In this document: in pieces, positions 43,401-50,155 of the stretch
Position numbering within the stretch: position 1 is the stretch's first letter
How the letters are laid out: the number at the start of each line of letters is the position of its first letter
From: Pseudomonadota bacterium
Lineage (GTDB): Bacteria; Myxococcota_A; UBA796; GCA-2862545
Assembly (NCBI GenBank): GCA_947505245.1
Contig: CANNIZ010000007.1
Span: 1-64,000 of the forward strand
Direction of reading: 5' to 3'
Length of the DNA: 64,000 nucleotides
Position numbers and translations under genes: made by a program
Notes under the pieces: generated by a model
Seen by the model: the letters and a program-made list of their open reading frames with translations, nothing else
What the model was told of the DNA's origin: nothing
The model's database searches: none

Positions 43401-43697
43401 CGTCGCGAACAACACGACGGAATTGTACGGGGTGGTGCCCGCGAAGCCGTTCGCCGAGTCCGTGCGGTCGAGCAGGACCACCTGCGTGCGACGACGCGGT
43501 TCCCAGCGCATCTCCGGCGTCATCGTCGCGTACACGTCTTCGAGGTGCCCCGCGAGCTCATCGGCGAGCTGCTCCTCCCCCTGGTGGAAGTGGACCTCGA
43601 AGTGGTCGGTCTCGATCACCCGCCACGTGAGTTCGGGGTCGTAGGACGCGGCGAGGGCTGCAGAGGCGAGGGCGGCGAACATGGCGAACGGTAGCAC
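40494..43697 (-). CDS. Peptidase MA-like / TolB propeller / Omp85-like barrel protein
   Basis: A 1067-aa exported protein (signal MLPFAMFAALASAALAASYD). Residues 20-270 form a gluzincin metallopeptidase-like domain: zinc motif HEFTH at 120-124 and third ligand Glu158 in WWMIEGLATFEE. Residues about 280-620 carry WD40/TolB-like blades (LAPSFAPDGTKIVWS, DPEFSPDGSRLYVV, TPRMSPDGRALAVS, DPEWSGDGKWLFFSSD). Residues 690-1067 are rich in beta strands and end in Phe, as in surface-antigen (Omp85/BamA-like) barrels. The active-site residues are present, so proteolysis at the surface is possible. The start follows the signal peptide logic; 34 bases separate it from the methyltransferase gene upstream on the same strand. 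Confidence 0.85.
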   Translation of the reverse strand: MLPFAMFAALASAALAASYDPELTWRVIETDHFEVHFHQGEEQLADELAGHLEDVYATMTPEMRWEPRRRTQVVLLDRTDSANGFAGTTPYNSVVLFATAPQEDGTLSLYEDWLPAIATHEFTHILHLDTNHGIVRATRVVVGKVASTNTLSPWWMIEGLATFEETRHSNGGRGRSDAVRAVLRTAYVEDAWPPLGNLDGFQAAPPTGNLRYLFGEDFISYVADHHGYDSWTRWTHRYGSSIPWLLPGRKVFGEGLPWMYQDWRAARAAEFADEIARVEAEGLREGELVSDEDASCLAPSFAPDGTKIVWSCSDLREGAAILLADGDAANAEVILDNLGARNFTWRSDSEAFVYAATHVVNRFNTWSDVFLHTLGDEGVVSLTTGKRARDPEFSPDGSRLYVVTNEVQDNQLAVMTVDRRLQPLTDLHDHTQFSTPRMSPDGRALAVSVWADGRRDLWLYDTDGKPLRRLTADVAIDRDPEWSGDGKWLFFSSDRGGIPNVYAIEVATERLVQWTNVRTAATSPTVSPDGHWLVYQRYSEDGWEIRRLDLRATTPIERGALPGALEGAHLATLVGGPVVVPSETVAWSGDPVRVRPAAPFVAPDPIAESWNGPAQSSEGVDMFEQAEVRDLFGEEQDYPFKIAPRRYHPTQTITPRFWLPVIATTPYDAERFHWVPKGFDEAGRADRWQSATIGAFTGGTDVLRFASWTASAAYRNDADIVQGSAQFTWNRYLPVYQLGVSRSAYTSGSVPVYSGVIDENGDREIVKGDDRYWQTREQAFFQVSYPYTYRTTVFAKYGMTLREDRDALPGNVALEAVPARGYVGEASGGWRYVFGRGTAFSISPEDARSVSFVAGVRHPWLGTWLLGDDGSYEPFTQLQATGEVREYLTNPWIPNHVLALRLAAGATIGPTDFFGSYQLGGAYGDAGFVTTPDELRMIRGYATGVDVGDMYWLASAEYRMPLLRVDRGWGVIPAFVRYVSAAAFVDTGNAFVEFQGIPDAVDGTLFGVGAEVRASALVGWSVPLTMRFGCAVGLTGDGAITLKPSSDPATGPWPNGAPCYVLGGTSF

Positions 43698-43731
43698 GGA
43701 CCGGCTCGCGCGTGCCGCACCAACGGCCGCG

Positions 43732-45084
43732 TCAGTCTTTGACGGCCACCGCGAGGTAGATCGGGATCACCTGGCCGCCGAGGCCCGCGCGTTCGGCGGG
43801 GACGACCGCCTCCAGGCGCTCAACAGCCGCAAAAACCGCGAGGAGCCGCGCGTCGTCGTCGGCCATGCCGACGGATCGTGCGATGGTGGCGGGGTAGCGC
43901 CGGAGGTTCTTCGCGAGCCCACCGAACGTGCGCGACTTGAGCGTGTGGCTTCCGTGCACGTACACGCTATGCGGCCGAAGCCCTGCGTATTGGAACCGGA
44001 GGTGCAACTGGGGGCCGAGCGCGAGGCCCGGCTTGCCGACGGGATCAGCGCCGGTGCCCATCATCATGTCCGCCGCGACGAGCAGCTCGTGGAACGCGTG
44101 GTTGTAGTCGCCGAGGTGGCTGTCGAACACGAACGACTCGGACAACCCGTCGGGCTCGGCGACGATCAACCGCCCGCCAGGCCGCAGCACGCGCCGCGCC
44201 TCTTCGAGGACGGGCCTCGTGTCTGGCTGATTTGCGAGCGCGCGAATCGCGAGGACGAAGTCCACGCTCTCGTCTGGGATTGGCAGCGCGTGCGGTTCCC
44301 CGACGATCATGCCGACGCGATCAAGGCCGGGCGGCAGCTGCGAGCGGGCGGCGTCGATCCGCTCCTGGCTGCGGTCTACACCGACCCACGTGAGCTGCCG
44401 ACGAGCCGGGAGCACGGTGAGCGCCGACAGCGCCGTGCGGCAGTAGATGTCGACCATGTCGCCGGGTCCGCCGGGGATCGCGTCGAGCAGCAGGCGCGTA
44501 AACGCCGCATCCCACCAAGGGTAGCCGGCGCCTGCACCCGCGAGCTTCGTCTCGGTGATCTCCGGGTTGCCTGTCGATTGCGCTGACACGGCCGTGTTCT
44601 TGCGCCCCGCCCACGCCGGCGGCGCCGGCACGCCCGACGAGGTACCGACGGCGATCCCGCGCGACGCGGCCTTCTCGGTCAACACGCGCTCGTAAGTCTC
44701 CGTGGAGATGCCGAGCTGAAGCGCGCTGTTTCGAACAAACGCTTCTTCCGAGGCCGTGATCGCGCCGTCCGACATGACAGCGTCAAGCGCCATCTCCAAC
44801 ATCGGGATCTTCTCTTTCTCGGCCTCTTTTTCGACCGCGGCGAGGTAGACCGGCGCCTCGTTCAGCAGCCGTTGAAACGCTGTGAAGCCCTTGATCAGGG
44901 CTTTCGCGGAGTCCTTGAACTTCGGGTTGGCCTGCATCGACTGCATGTGCTTGCGGCGATCCGACAGCACCTGCTGCGACTCTTCGACCGAACACCCTCG
45001 CTGCAAGCCGAGGTACTCGAGCAGGTCGCGGGTGTCGACGAGCTTGCAAAAATCGGCGGCAGCGGCGAAATCGGATGGTTCCAC
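43732..45084 (-). CDS. J-like/TerB-like/SAM-methyltransferase fusion
   Basis: A 450-aa cytoplasmic protein with three visible parts. Residues 15-75 (DLLEYLGLQRGCSVEESQQVL ... FTAFQRLL) resemble a J domain without a clear HPD. Residues 95-140 (LEMALDAVMSDGAITASEEAF) match a TerB-like helical module. After a linker, residues 185-350 form a class I methyltransferase: TWVGVDRSQERIDAAR, LPIPDESVDFVLAIRAL, LEEARRVLRPGGRLIVAEPD. Its first SAM loop (MVDIYCRTALSA) lacks the normal Gly pattern. The target is unknown. It is followed on the same strand by the peptidase/barrel gene and preceded by the sigma operon's last gene 18 bases upstream. Confidence 0.75.
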   Translation of the reverse strand: MEPSDFAAAADFCKLVDTRDLLEYLGLQRGCSVEESQQVLSDRRKHMQSMQANPKFKDSAKALIKGFTAFQRLLNEAPVYLAAVEKEAEKEKIPMLEMALDAVMSDGAITASEEAFVRNSALQLGISTETYERVLTEKAASRGIAVGTSSGVPAPPAWAGRKNTAVSAQSTGNPEITETKLAGAGAGYPWWDAAFTRLLLDAIPGGPGDMVDIYCRTALSALTVLPARRQLTWVGVDRSQERIDAARSQLPPGLDRVGMIVGEPHALPIPDESVDFVLAIRALANQPDTRPVLEEARRVLRPGGRLIVAEPDGLSESFVFDSHLGDYNHAFHELLVAADMMMGTGADPVGKPGLALGPQLHLRFQYAGLRPHSVYVHGSHTLKSRTFGGLAKNLRRYPATIARSVGMADDDARLLAVFAAVERLEAVVPAERAGLGGQVIPIYLAVAVKD

Positions 45085-45102
45085 AGCAGGACTGTAACAG
45101 GC

Positions 45103-45663
45103 TCAGCGTGGGGTTGGCTTGCCGGACAGTCGACGCTCCACCCACTTGCCGATCAGCTCGTCGCGACGCGCGTCGCGGTCGGCGATGTCGGCCTCGAGCG
45201 AGGCCACCTTGGCCTTCACGTCCGCGAGGTGGGCCCGGCGCTGAACCTGCCGCAGGTCGAACATCTCGCCGGCGAGCGCCTCGATCTCGGTCCGGCGCTT
45301 CTTCTGCTCGCCCGCCGACTGCGTCCCAAAGTCGGTCATCAGCACGTCGATTCGCGTCTGGATCTCGGCGACCCGTGGGCTCTCCGGCGGGCGGCCCCCA
45401 CCCTCCTGACCGGGGCCGCCCCCACCAGGCCCTCCCGCAGCCCCTTCGCGGGCCATGCGCGCGACCTCGTGGAGCGCCATCACGTAGGCCACAGGGTCCT
45501 GTTCGCGCAGCGCGACCAGCTCCTGGTAGCGGTCCGGAGCGCGCTCTTCGACGACCGAAAGGAGCTTCTCCTCGCGCTCGGCCGACCACTCGGCGAGGCT
45601 TTGATCGGGCGCCGGAGGGGCAGCGAACGCCTGGGAGAGCGAGAACAACAGAGCGAACAGCAT
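45103..45663 (-). CDS. Exported coiled-coil protein of the sigma operon
   Basis: A 186-aa protein with signal peptide MLFALLFSLSQAFAAPP. The mature part is Glu/Arg-rich helix (EWSAEREEKLLSVVEERAPDR, VALREQDPVAYVMALHEVARM), a Gly-rich break (GGPGGGGPGQEGGG), and a second long heptad-like helix ending KWVERRLSGKP. The plan recalls small periplasmic helical stress sensors such as CpxP/Spy or DUF3106, but no motif proves it. It lies nine bases after the anti-sigma gene and may sense or transmit envelope signals. Confidence 0.7.
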   Translation of the reverse strand: MLFALLFSLSQAFAAPPAPDQSLAEWSAEREEKLLSVVEERAPDRYQELVALREQDPVAYVMALHEVARMAREGAAGGPGGGGPGQEGGGRPPESPRVAEIQTRIDVLMTDFGTQSAGEQKKRRTEIEALAGEMFDLRQVQRRAHLADVKAKVASLEADIADRDARRDELIGKWVERRLSGKPTPR

Positions 45664-45672
45664 CAGAGGCTC

Positions 45673-46062
45673 CTACAGCGAAGTGAATTCATCAGCGGGG
45701 AGCTCGATCTGGGCGGCCAGATCATCGAGCTCGGCGTCGAGCGGGTCGGCGAACGGATCGGTCGGGGACGCCAGCGAAGCCGTCGCAGGCGGGGTGGGCG
45801 CGGGCGACGTACCGAAGGCCACCGCGAGCAGGACCGCAGCGGCGAGAGCGACCACACCCGCCACCACGAGACCGCGCGGGCGACGCACTTCGACCGGGCG
45901 CCGAAGCAGCGGCGCGACCCGCGCGGTGGTTCGCCCGACGCGCTCGTGGAGATCGAGTACGGCTGTGCAGTCGACGCACGAGGCAACATGCAGCGCGTGG
46001 CTGTCGTGGGCGTCTCCGTACATCCACGCGATCGTGGTGGTCTCAGCGTGTGGACAGGTCAT
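45673..46062 (-). CDS. Anti-sigma factor with zinc-binding ZAS motif
   Basis: A 129-aa membrane protein. The N-terminal cytoplasmic part has HALHVASCVDC (HxxxCxxC), the zinc anti-sigma motif. One membrane segment (about 65-88, GLVVAGVVALAAAVLLAVAF) and a short acidic outer tail follow. It should hold the cognate ECF sigma factor inactive at the membrane. The ATG overlaps the sigma stop by four bases (ATGA), so the two are made in a fixed ratio. Confidence 0.85.
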   Translation of the reverse strand: MTCPHAETTTIAWMYGDAHDSHALHVASCVDCTAVLDLHERVGRTTARVAPLLRRPVEVRRPRGLVVAGVVALAAAVLLAVAFGTSPAPTPPATASLASPTDPFADPLDAELDDLAAQIELPADEFTSL

Positions 46063-46610
46063 CGTTCGTCCTCAAAAGGGGAGCGGGCGAGCAGGCCCGC
46101 GGAGGTGAGCGCCGCGGCGAGGCGCCTCGTCGCGTTGTGCATGCGGCCGAGCGCGGTGTTCACACCGGTGCCCTGCCGACGAGCGATCTCGGCGAACGAC
46201 CAGTCCTCAGCCGTCCGCCAGTGGAACACCTGTGCTACCTCGGGCTTCATCGACGCGAGCTCGGCGTTGACGACCGCGAGCACGTCGCCTGCGTGGGCGA
46301 TGTGCTCTGGATCAGCGAATTCGGGCTGATCGACGGACGACACCCCGCCTTCCAGCGCGACCAGCCGCGGCGACCGGGCCTCCTTGCGGTAGTGGTCGAT
46401 CAGCAGCCGGCGGGCGACCGTGTAGACATACGCGCGGAACTCCTCGTCGGTGGCGAAGGTGGCCTGGGCGCGGAACACCCGCAGCCACACGTCCTGGGCC
46501 AGCTCTTCAGCCTGGTCCGGCGCGCGACGGCGCAGGAAAGCGACCAGCGCATCACGGTTCCGGTCGATGCGCTGGGAGAGGGCTGCCTGCAATGGATCAT
46601 CCTCCGCCAT
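46059..46610 (-). CDS. ECF-type RNA polymerase sigma factor
   Basis: A 183-aa sigma70 of the ECF group. Region 2 reads FLRRRAPDQAEELAQDVWLRVFRA and FRAYVYTVARRLLIDHYRKEAR. Region 4 reads MKPEVAQVFHWRTAEDWSFAEIARRQGTGVNTALGRMH, with the helix-turn-helix at the end. The frame is open far upstream, but ATG 46610 follows GGTGGAG and starts the domain. It is the first gene of a four-gene minus-strand run (sigma, anti-sigma, coiled-coil protein, fusion methyltransferase). Only 43 bases separate it from the divergent lipoprotein gene, which it may also control. Confidence 0.93.
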   Translation of the reverse strand: MAEDDPLQAALSQRIDRNRDALVAFLRRRAPDQAEELAQDVWLRVFRAQATFATDEEFRAYVYTVARRLLIDHYRKEARSPRLVALEGGVSSVDQPEFADPEHIAHAGDVLAVVNAELASMKPEVAQVFHWRTAEDWSFAEIARRQGTGVNTALGRMHNATRRLAAALTSAGLLARSPFEDER

Positions 46611-46653
46611 GTCTCCACCTGAAACGCTGAGGCGCGCGGGATATTGTCGCATC

Positions 46654-47808
46654 ATGATCATCTCCTGGTTGCTCGGCTGCCCCGAACCGATCGTCCCTCT
46701 CGAACCTGCGCGCGCGGAGCTGGCAGCGCTCGACCGCGTCCCGATGCCCGTCGGGTGGCCGGCGCAAGCGACGATCGTGCTCTCGGACGCGCAGGTGCAG
46801 ACGCTCGTGACGCGGTTCGCGAAGCGGCCCGGCGCGAAGCCACCCGAGCTCACGATCGACGGCGGGCTCGTCACGATCAAGGCCGTGGTGCAGGCGGAAC
46901 CGCCGAACGTCGATCTCAACGCGTCGACGACGTGCCCCGAGTGTGTGGCGTTGAACGGCTGGGGGCTCGGCGCCGTCGCGTTCACCGCCGCCGGCGTGGC
47001 TGCGAAGCTGAATTGGCGCTCCGAGGTGACGGCGCAGGCGAAGGTGGACGGCACGCCGCGCGCCGAGGGGTTCGAGATCGCGGTGATCCCCGTCGAGCGC
47101 GAGTCGTGGACGGTCGGGCTCGACGTGAAGGGTCTACCGCCGCTGTACGGCACCATGCTCGAACAGGCGCTGGAGCACCAGATCGAAGTCGGCATCAAGG
47201 AGGCCGGCCCCCTCGCCCACCCCATCCCGATCGCGACGATCCCGTACGACGGGCTCGTGCGCATGCGGGGTCTGCGCACACACTACGCGGACGGGCTCGC
47301 CGTCGATCTCGGATTCTCGACGATGCACGCCGGCACCGTCCACGCGGCGCCAAACCCCGGCGCGGGCTTCGCGGCCGCGGTGCCCGCAGAGACGTTGCTC
47401 GGCCTGGCGCACGGGGCGCTGGTCCGCAACGGGCCGATCGAGGGGTTTCAGCCCGAGCCCACCGCGCTTCACCTCGACGACGGGAAGTTCGAGCTGTGGC
47501 TGAAGATCTGGAAGGTCGCGCGCAAGGAGAAGTGGCGCGAGTACGTGCTCCGCGGCACCCTCGCGCTCGAGAACGGCGTGATCGCGCTGCACCCCGACGA
47601 CGCGACCGAGACGGGAAAGGAGTCGTGGGGCGGTCCGCTCGATCCCGTCGTTCAGGCCGTGGTGATCGACACGCTGAAGAAGTCGCTCGCGGTCCAGGCG
47701 CCGGGCAAATTCGTGCACCCGATGGGCGATCAGGGAGACCTGACGGTCGTCCTGACGAAGCTCGACGCGAACGACGACACGCTCACGGTCTGGGGGACGA
47801 TCGAGTGA
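46654..47808 (+). CDS. Lipoprotein divergent from the sigma operon
   Basis: A 384-aa protein with an unusually short lipoprotein-like start, MIISWLLGC, lipobox WLLGC. The mature region is beta-rich with long amphipathic strands (ELTIDGGLVTIKAVVQAEP, FEIAVIPVERESWTVGLDVKG, LGFSTMHAGTVHAAP) and looks like an elongated lipid- or sterol-binding fold, though no family is recognised. Only four Cys are present including the anchor. ATG 46654 is chosen because translation upstream has no meaning; a ribosome site is weak. It shares a 43-base divergent promoter region with the ECF sigma gene and converges on the DUF615 gene with a three-base gap. Confidence 0.7.
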   Translation: MIISWLLGCPEPIVPLEPARAELAALDRVPMPVGWPAQATIVLSDAQVQTLVTRFAKRPGAKPPELTIDGGLVTIKAVVQAEPPNVDLNASTTCPECVALNGWGLGAVAFTAAGVAAKLNWRSEVTAQAKVDGTPRAEGFEIAVIPVERESWTVGLDVKGLPPLYGTMLEQALEHQIEVGIKEAGPLAHPIPIATIPYDGLVRMRGLRTHYADGLAVDLGFSTMHAGTVHAAPNPGAGFAAAVPAETLLGLAHGALVRNGPIEGFQPEPTALHLDDGKFELWLKIWKVARKEKWREYVLRGTLALENGVIALHPDDATETGKESWGGPLDPVVQAVVIDTLKKSLAVQAPGKFVHPMGDQGDLTVVLTKLDANDDTLTVWGTIE

Positions 47809-47811
47809 AGG

Positions 47812-48282
47812 TCAGGCCGCGCCCATGACCTCGCGCACGTAGCGCTCGATCGTCAGGTCTTTTCCGCCGCGGACGCACTGCCGAAGCCGCTGGCGCTCTG
47901 CCGCGGGGAACGCCTCGAGGAACGCGTCGATCGCTGCGTCTCCGTCCGACTTGAGGCGCGGGATCCAGGACGCGACGACGCTGTCCGGGTCGACGCCCTG
48001 GGGGCGCTCGTGGATGCCGCGGTTGACCAGCGCGCGGACGTCGTCCTCCATGTCGCGCAGGTAGCTGTCGATGTGGTTGATCTGCCGCTTGCGCGCGATC
48101 ATCGAGGTCATGAGGCGGCACTCGTCGACGCGCTTGCGGAGGTCGTCCGGCATCGTGATGGCGTCGGTGTGCCACTTTGGCAGGGCGACGAGTTGCTCGC
48201 CCCAACGCCAGGATTCGGTGACCTCGCGGCGGGCTCGGCTGCGGCCGCCGAGGCCGTCGTTGTGTTCTTCGTCGTAGGACAT
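47812..48282 (-). CDS. DUF615 (YjgA/DarP-like) ribosome-associated protein
   Basis: A 156-aa charged protein. It aligns with the YjgA/DarP family over LVALPKWHTDAITMPDDLRK, ARKRQINHIDSYLRDMED and FLEAFPAAERQRLRQCVRGG, at the family's usual spacing. Members bind 50S assembly intermediates in Proteobacteria. The N-terminus is Arg-rich and the family's acidic leader is short here. Its start region lies opposite the pfa operon, and the 22-bp palindromic repeats between them could affect both genes. Confidence 0.8.
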   Translation of the reverse strand: MSYDEEHNDGLGGRSRARREVTESWRWGEQLVALPKWHTDAITMPDDLRKRVDECRLMTSMIARKRQINHIDSYLRDMEDDVRALVNRGIHERPQGVDPDSVVASWIPRLKSDGDAAIDAFLEAFPAAERQRLRQCVRGGKDLTIERYVREVMGAA

Positions 48283-48337
48283 TCCGACCCAGTAACCACC
48301 TGGGACCGGAAATCAGCAATCATCAATTCCTGACCCC

Positions 48338-48463
48338 TCCTGACCAGCGGGCCAGGAATGAGGTTCAACCGGCCCTGACCCGTCGGCCAGTTCCGCGGAG
48401 CCGGATTGGCAGGACGTCCGCATCGATCGCCGGGTTTCCCGTCCTGGCCGACCGGCCGGGAAT
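48338..48463. promoter_or_regulatory. Three 22-bp imperfect palindromes before the pfa operon
   Basis: Copies at 48338-48359, 48373-48394 and 48442-48463 share the form CCTGaCC-n4-GGCCaG, flanked by T/C at the left and GGAAT or TTCC at the right. The spacings are 35 and 69 bases. A further half site lies at 48326-48335. The region is the divergent upstream space of the DUF615 gene and pfaD, so the repeats are likely binding sites for a dimeric regulator of PUFA synthesis. The rest of 48283-48523 holds no gene. Confidence 0.6.
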
Positions 48464-48523
48464 TGCGGTTCCGCGTCCATTTCTGGCGGCGCGTTAACGG
48501 ACACCCCGCCGGAGGTGTGTCTT

Positions 48524-50155
48524 TTGATCACGGTCCCACCGAACCCCCAGGGTCATTTCGTGCCGAGCGGCGCGGTGCGGCCCGCATCCAAGGCGCTGCT
48601 CGACGCGCTTGCCCACCTGGACACGCCCTTCGCGGTCGTTCGCACCGCGGACGGGCTCGGCGTCGCGGACAAGGGACAGGCCGTCCTCGGGGACGCGGGC
48701 CCGGAGCCGAAAGGCGCTTTGCCGTTGCTCGCGTGGGTCGGGGCGCTGCCGCCCGAACGGCTCGGTGACCCCGCGTTCAACGCGACCTATGGCACCCGGT
48801 ACGCGTACGTCGCCGGCGAGATGGCCAACGGCATCGGCTCGGTCGAGATGGTCGTCGCGATGGCGCGGGCCGGGATGATCGGCTTCTTTGGCGCCGGCGG
48901 CCTGCCGTTCGAGCGCGTCGAGCAGGCGATCGACCGCATCCAGGCCGAGGTCGGCGACCTGCCGTACGGGTTCAACCTGATCCACACCCCTCAGGAGCCC
49001 GCTCACGAGCAGGCGATCGTCGACCTGTACCTCCAGCGCGGTGTGCGCGTCGTGTGCGCGGCGGCGTTCCTCAAGCTCACGCCGATGGTGGTGCAGTACC
49101 GCGTCGCAGGCCTGTCGCAGGGCCCCAACGGGAAGGTGGTGATCGCGAACCGGCTGCTCGCGAAGGTGAGCCGCGAAGAGACCGCGCTGCCGTTCATGCG
49201 GCCCGCACCGGCGGACATCCTGAAGAAGCTCGTCGACCAGAAGCGCATCACGGCGGCCCAGGCGAAGCTCGCCGCGCGCGTGCCGATGTGCGACGACGTC
49301 ACCGCTGAGGCCGACTCGGGCGGCCACACCGACAACCGCCCCTCGCTCGTGTTGATGTCGCTCATGGCCCAGGCGCGCGACCGCGTGCAGCACGAGCACA
49401 ACTACGAGACGCCGGTGCGCGTCGGTGCGGCGGGCGGAATCGGCTCGCCGATCGGCGCCGCAGGCGCGTTTGCGACGGGTGCGGCGTACATCGTCACCGG
49501 CTCCGTGAACCAGGCGTGCCTGGAGGCGGGCACCTCGCCGATGGCAAAGATGATGCTCGCGGACGCCGCCGCCACCGACGTCGACATGGCGCCCGCGTCC
49601 GACATGTTCGAGGCCGGCGTGAAACTGCAGGTTTTGAAGCGCGGGACGATGTTCTCGCGGCGCGCCGAGAAGCTTTGGGAGCTGTACCGGACGTACGACG
49701 GGCTCGACAAGATCCCCGCCGACGAGCGCCTCAAGATCGAGAAGACCGTGCTCGGGCGGCCTGTCGCGGACATCTGGGCGGACTGTGAAGCGTTCTTCGG
49801 CGAGCGCGACCCGGCGCAGCTCGCGCGCGCGGCGAAAGAGCCCAAACACAAGATGGCGCTCGTGTTCCGCTGGTACCTCGGCATGTCATCGCGCTGGGCC
49901 ATCGCCGGCGACGAGAGCCGCAAGATGGACCTGCAGGTGTGGTGCGGCCCCGCGATCGGCGCGTTCAACGAGTGGACGCGGGGCACGTTCCTCGCGGCCC
50001 CGTCGGAGCGCTCCGTCGTGGTGGTCGGGGCCAACATCATGGCTGGCGCCGCGGCGATCACGCGGTCGCGCTGGCTGTTGGCGCAAGGAATCGATCCCGG
50101 ACCCGCGGCCCTCGCGTGGGCTCCTCGTAGACTCGTTGGAGGCGTTGGTGTCTGA
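48524..50155 (+). CDS. pfaD: PUFA synthase enoyl reductase PfaD (Pfa1)
   Basis: Free-standing FMN-dependent enoyl reductase of the PUFA synthase, related to nitronate monooxygenases; it reduces enoyl intermediates in trans. The 543-aa sequence shows YVAGEMANGIGSVEMVVAMARAGMIGFFGAGG, YGFNLIHTP, VVCAAAFLKLTP, RVGAAGGIGSP, AAYIVTGSVNQACLEAGTS and APASDMFEAGVKLQVL, collinear with PfaD. A GTG at 48515 overlaps the GGAGG ribosome site itself, so TTG at 48524, eight bases after GGAGG, is the better start. The order pfaD-pfaA-pfaC is that of terrestrial myxobacteria; in marine gammaproteobacteria pfaD comes last. Its end overlaps pfaA by eight bases. Confidence 0.95.
   Translation: MITVPPNPQGHFVPSGAVRPASKALLDALAHLDTPFAVVRTADGLGVADKGQAVLGDAGPEPKGALPLLAWVGALPPERLGDPAFNATYGTRYAYVAGEMANGIGSVEMVVAMARAGMIGFFGAGGLPFERVEQAIDRIQAEVGDLPYGFNLIHTPQEPAHEQAIVDLYLQRGVRVVCAAAFLKLTPMVVQYRVAGLSQGPNGKVVIANRLLAKVSREETALPFMRPAPADILKKLVDQKRITAAQAKLAARVPMCDDVTAEADSGGHTDNRPSLVLMSLMAQARDRVQHEHNYETPVRVGAAGGIGSPIGAAGAFATGAAYIVTGSVNQACLEAGTSPMAKMMLADAAATDVDMAPASDMFEAGVKLQVLKRGTMFSRRAEKLWELYRTYDGLDKIPADERLKIEKTVLGRPVADIWADCEAFFGERDPAQLARAAKEPKHKMALVFRWYLGMSSRWAIAGDESRKMDLQVWCGPAIGAFNEWTRGTFLAAPSERSVVVVGANIMAGAAAITRSRWLLAQGIDPGPAALAWAPRRLVGGVGV

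Noticed and set aside
48406-48423. Possible sigma54 promoter (TTGGCA...GCA with GG-N10-GC) before pfaD
   Set aside because: Only the -24 half matches well; the -12 half is CCGCA. The match is too weak to list as a feature although it lies among the palindromic repeats.
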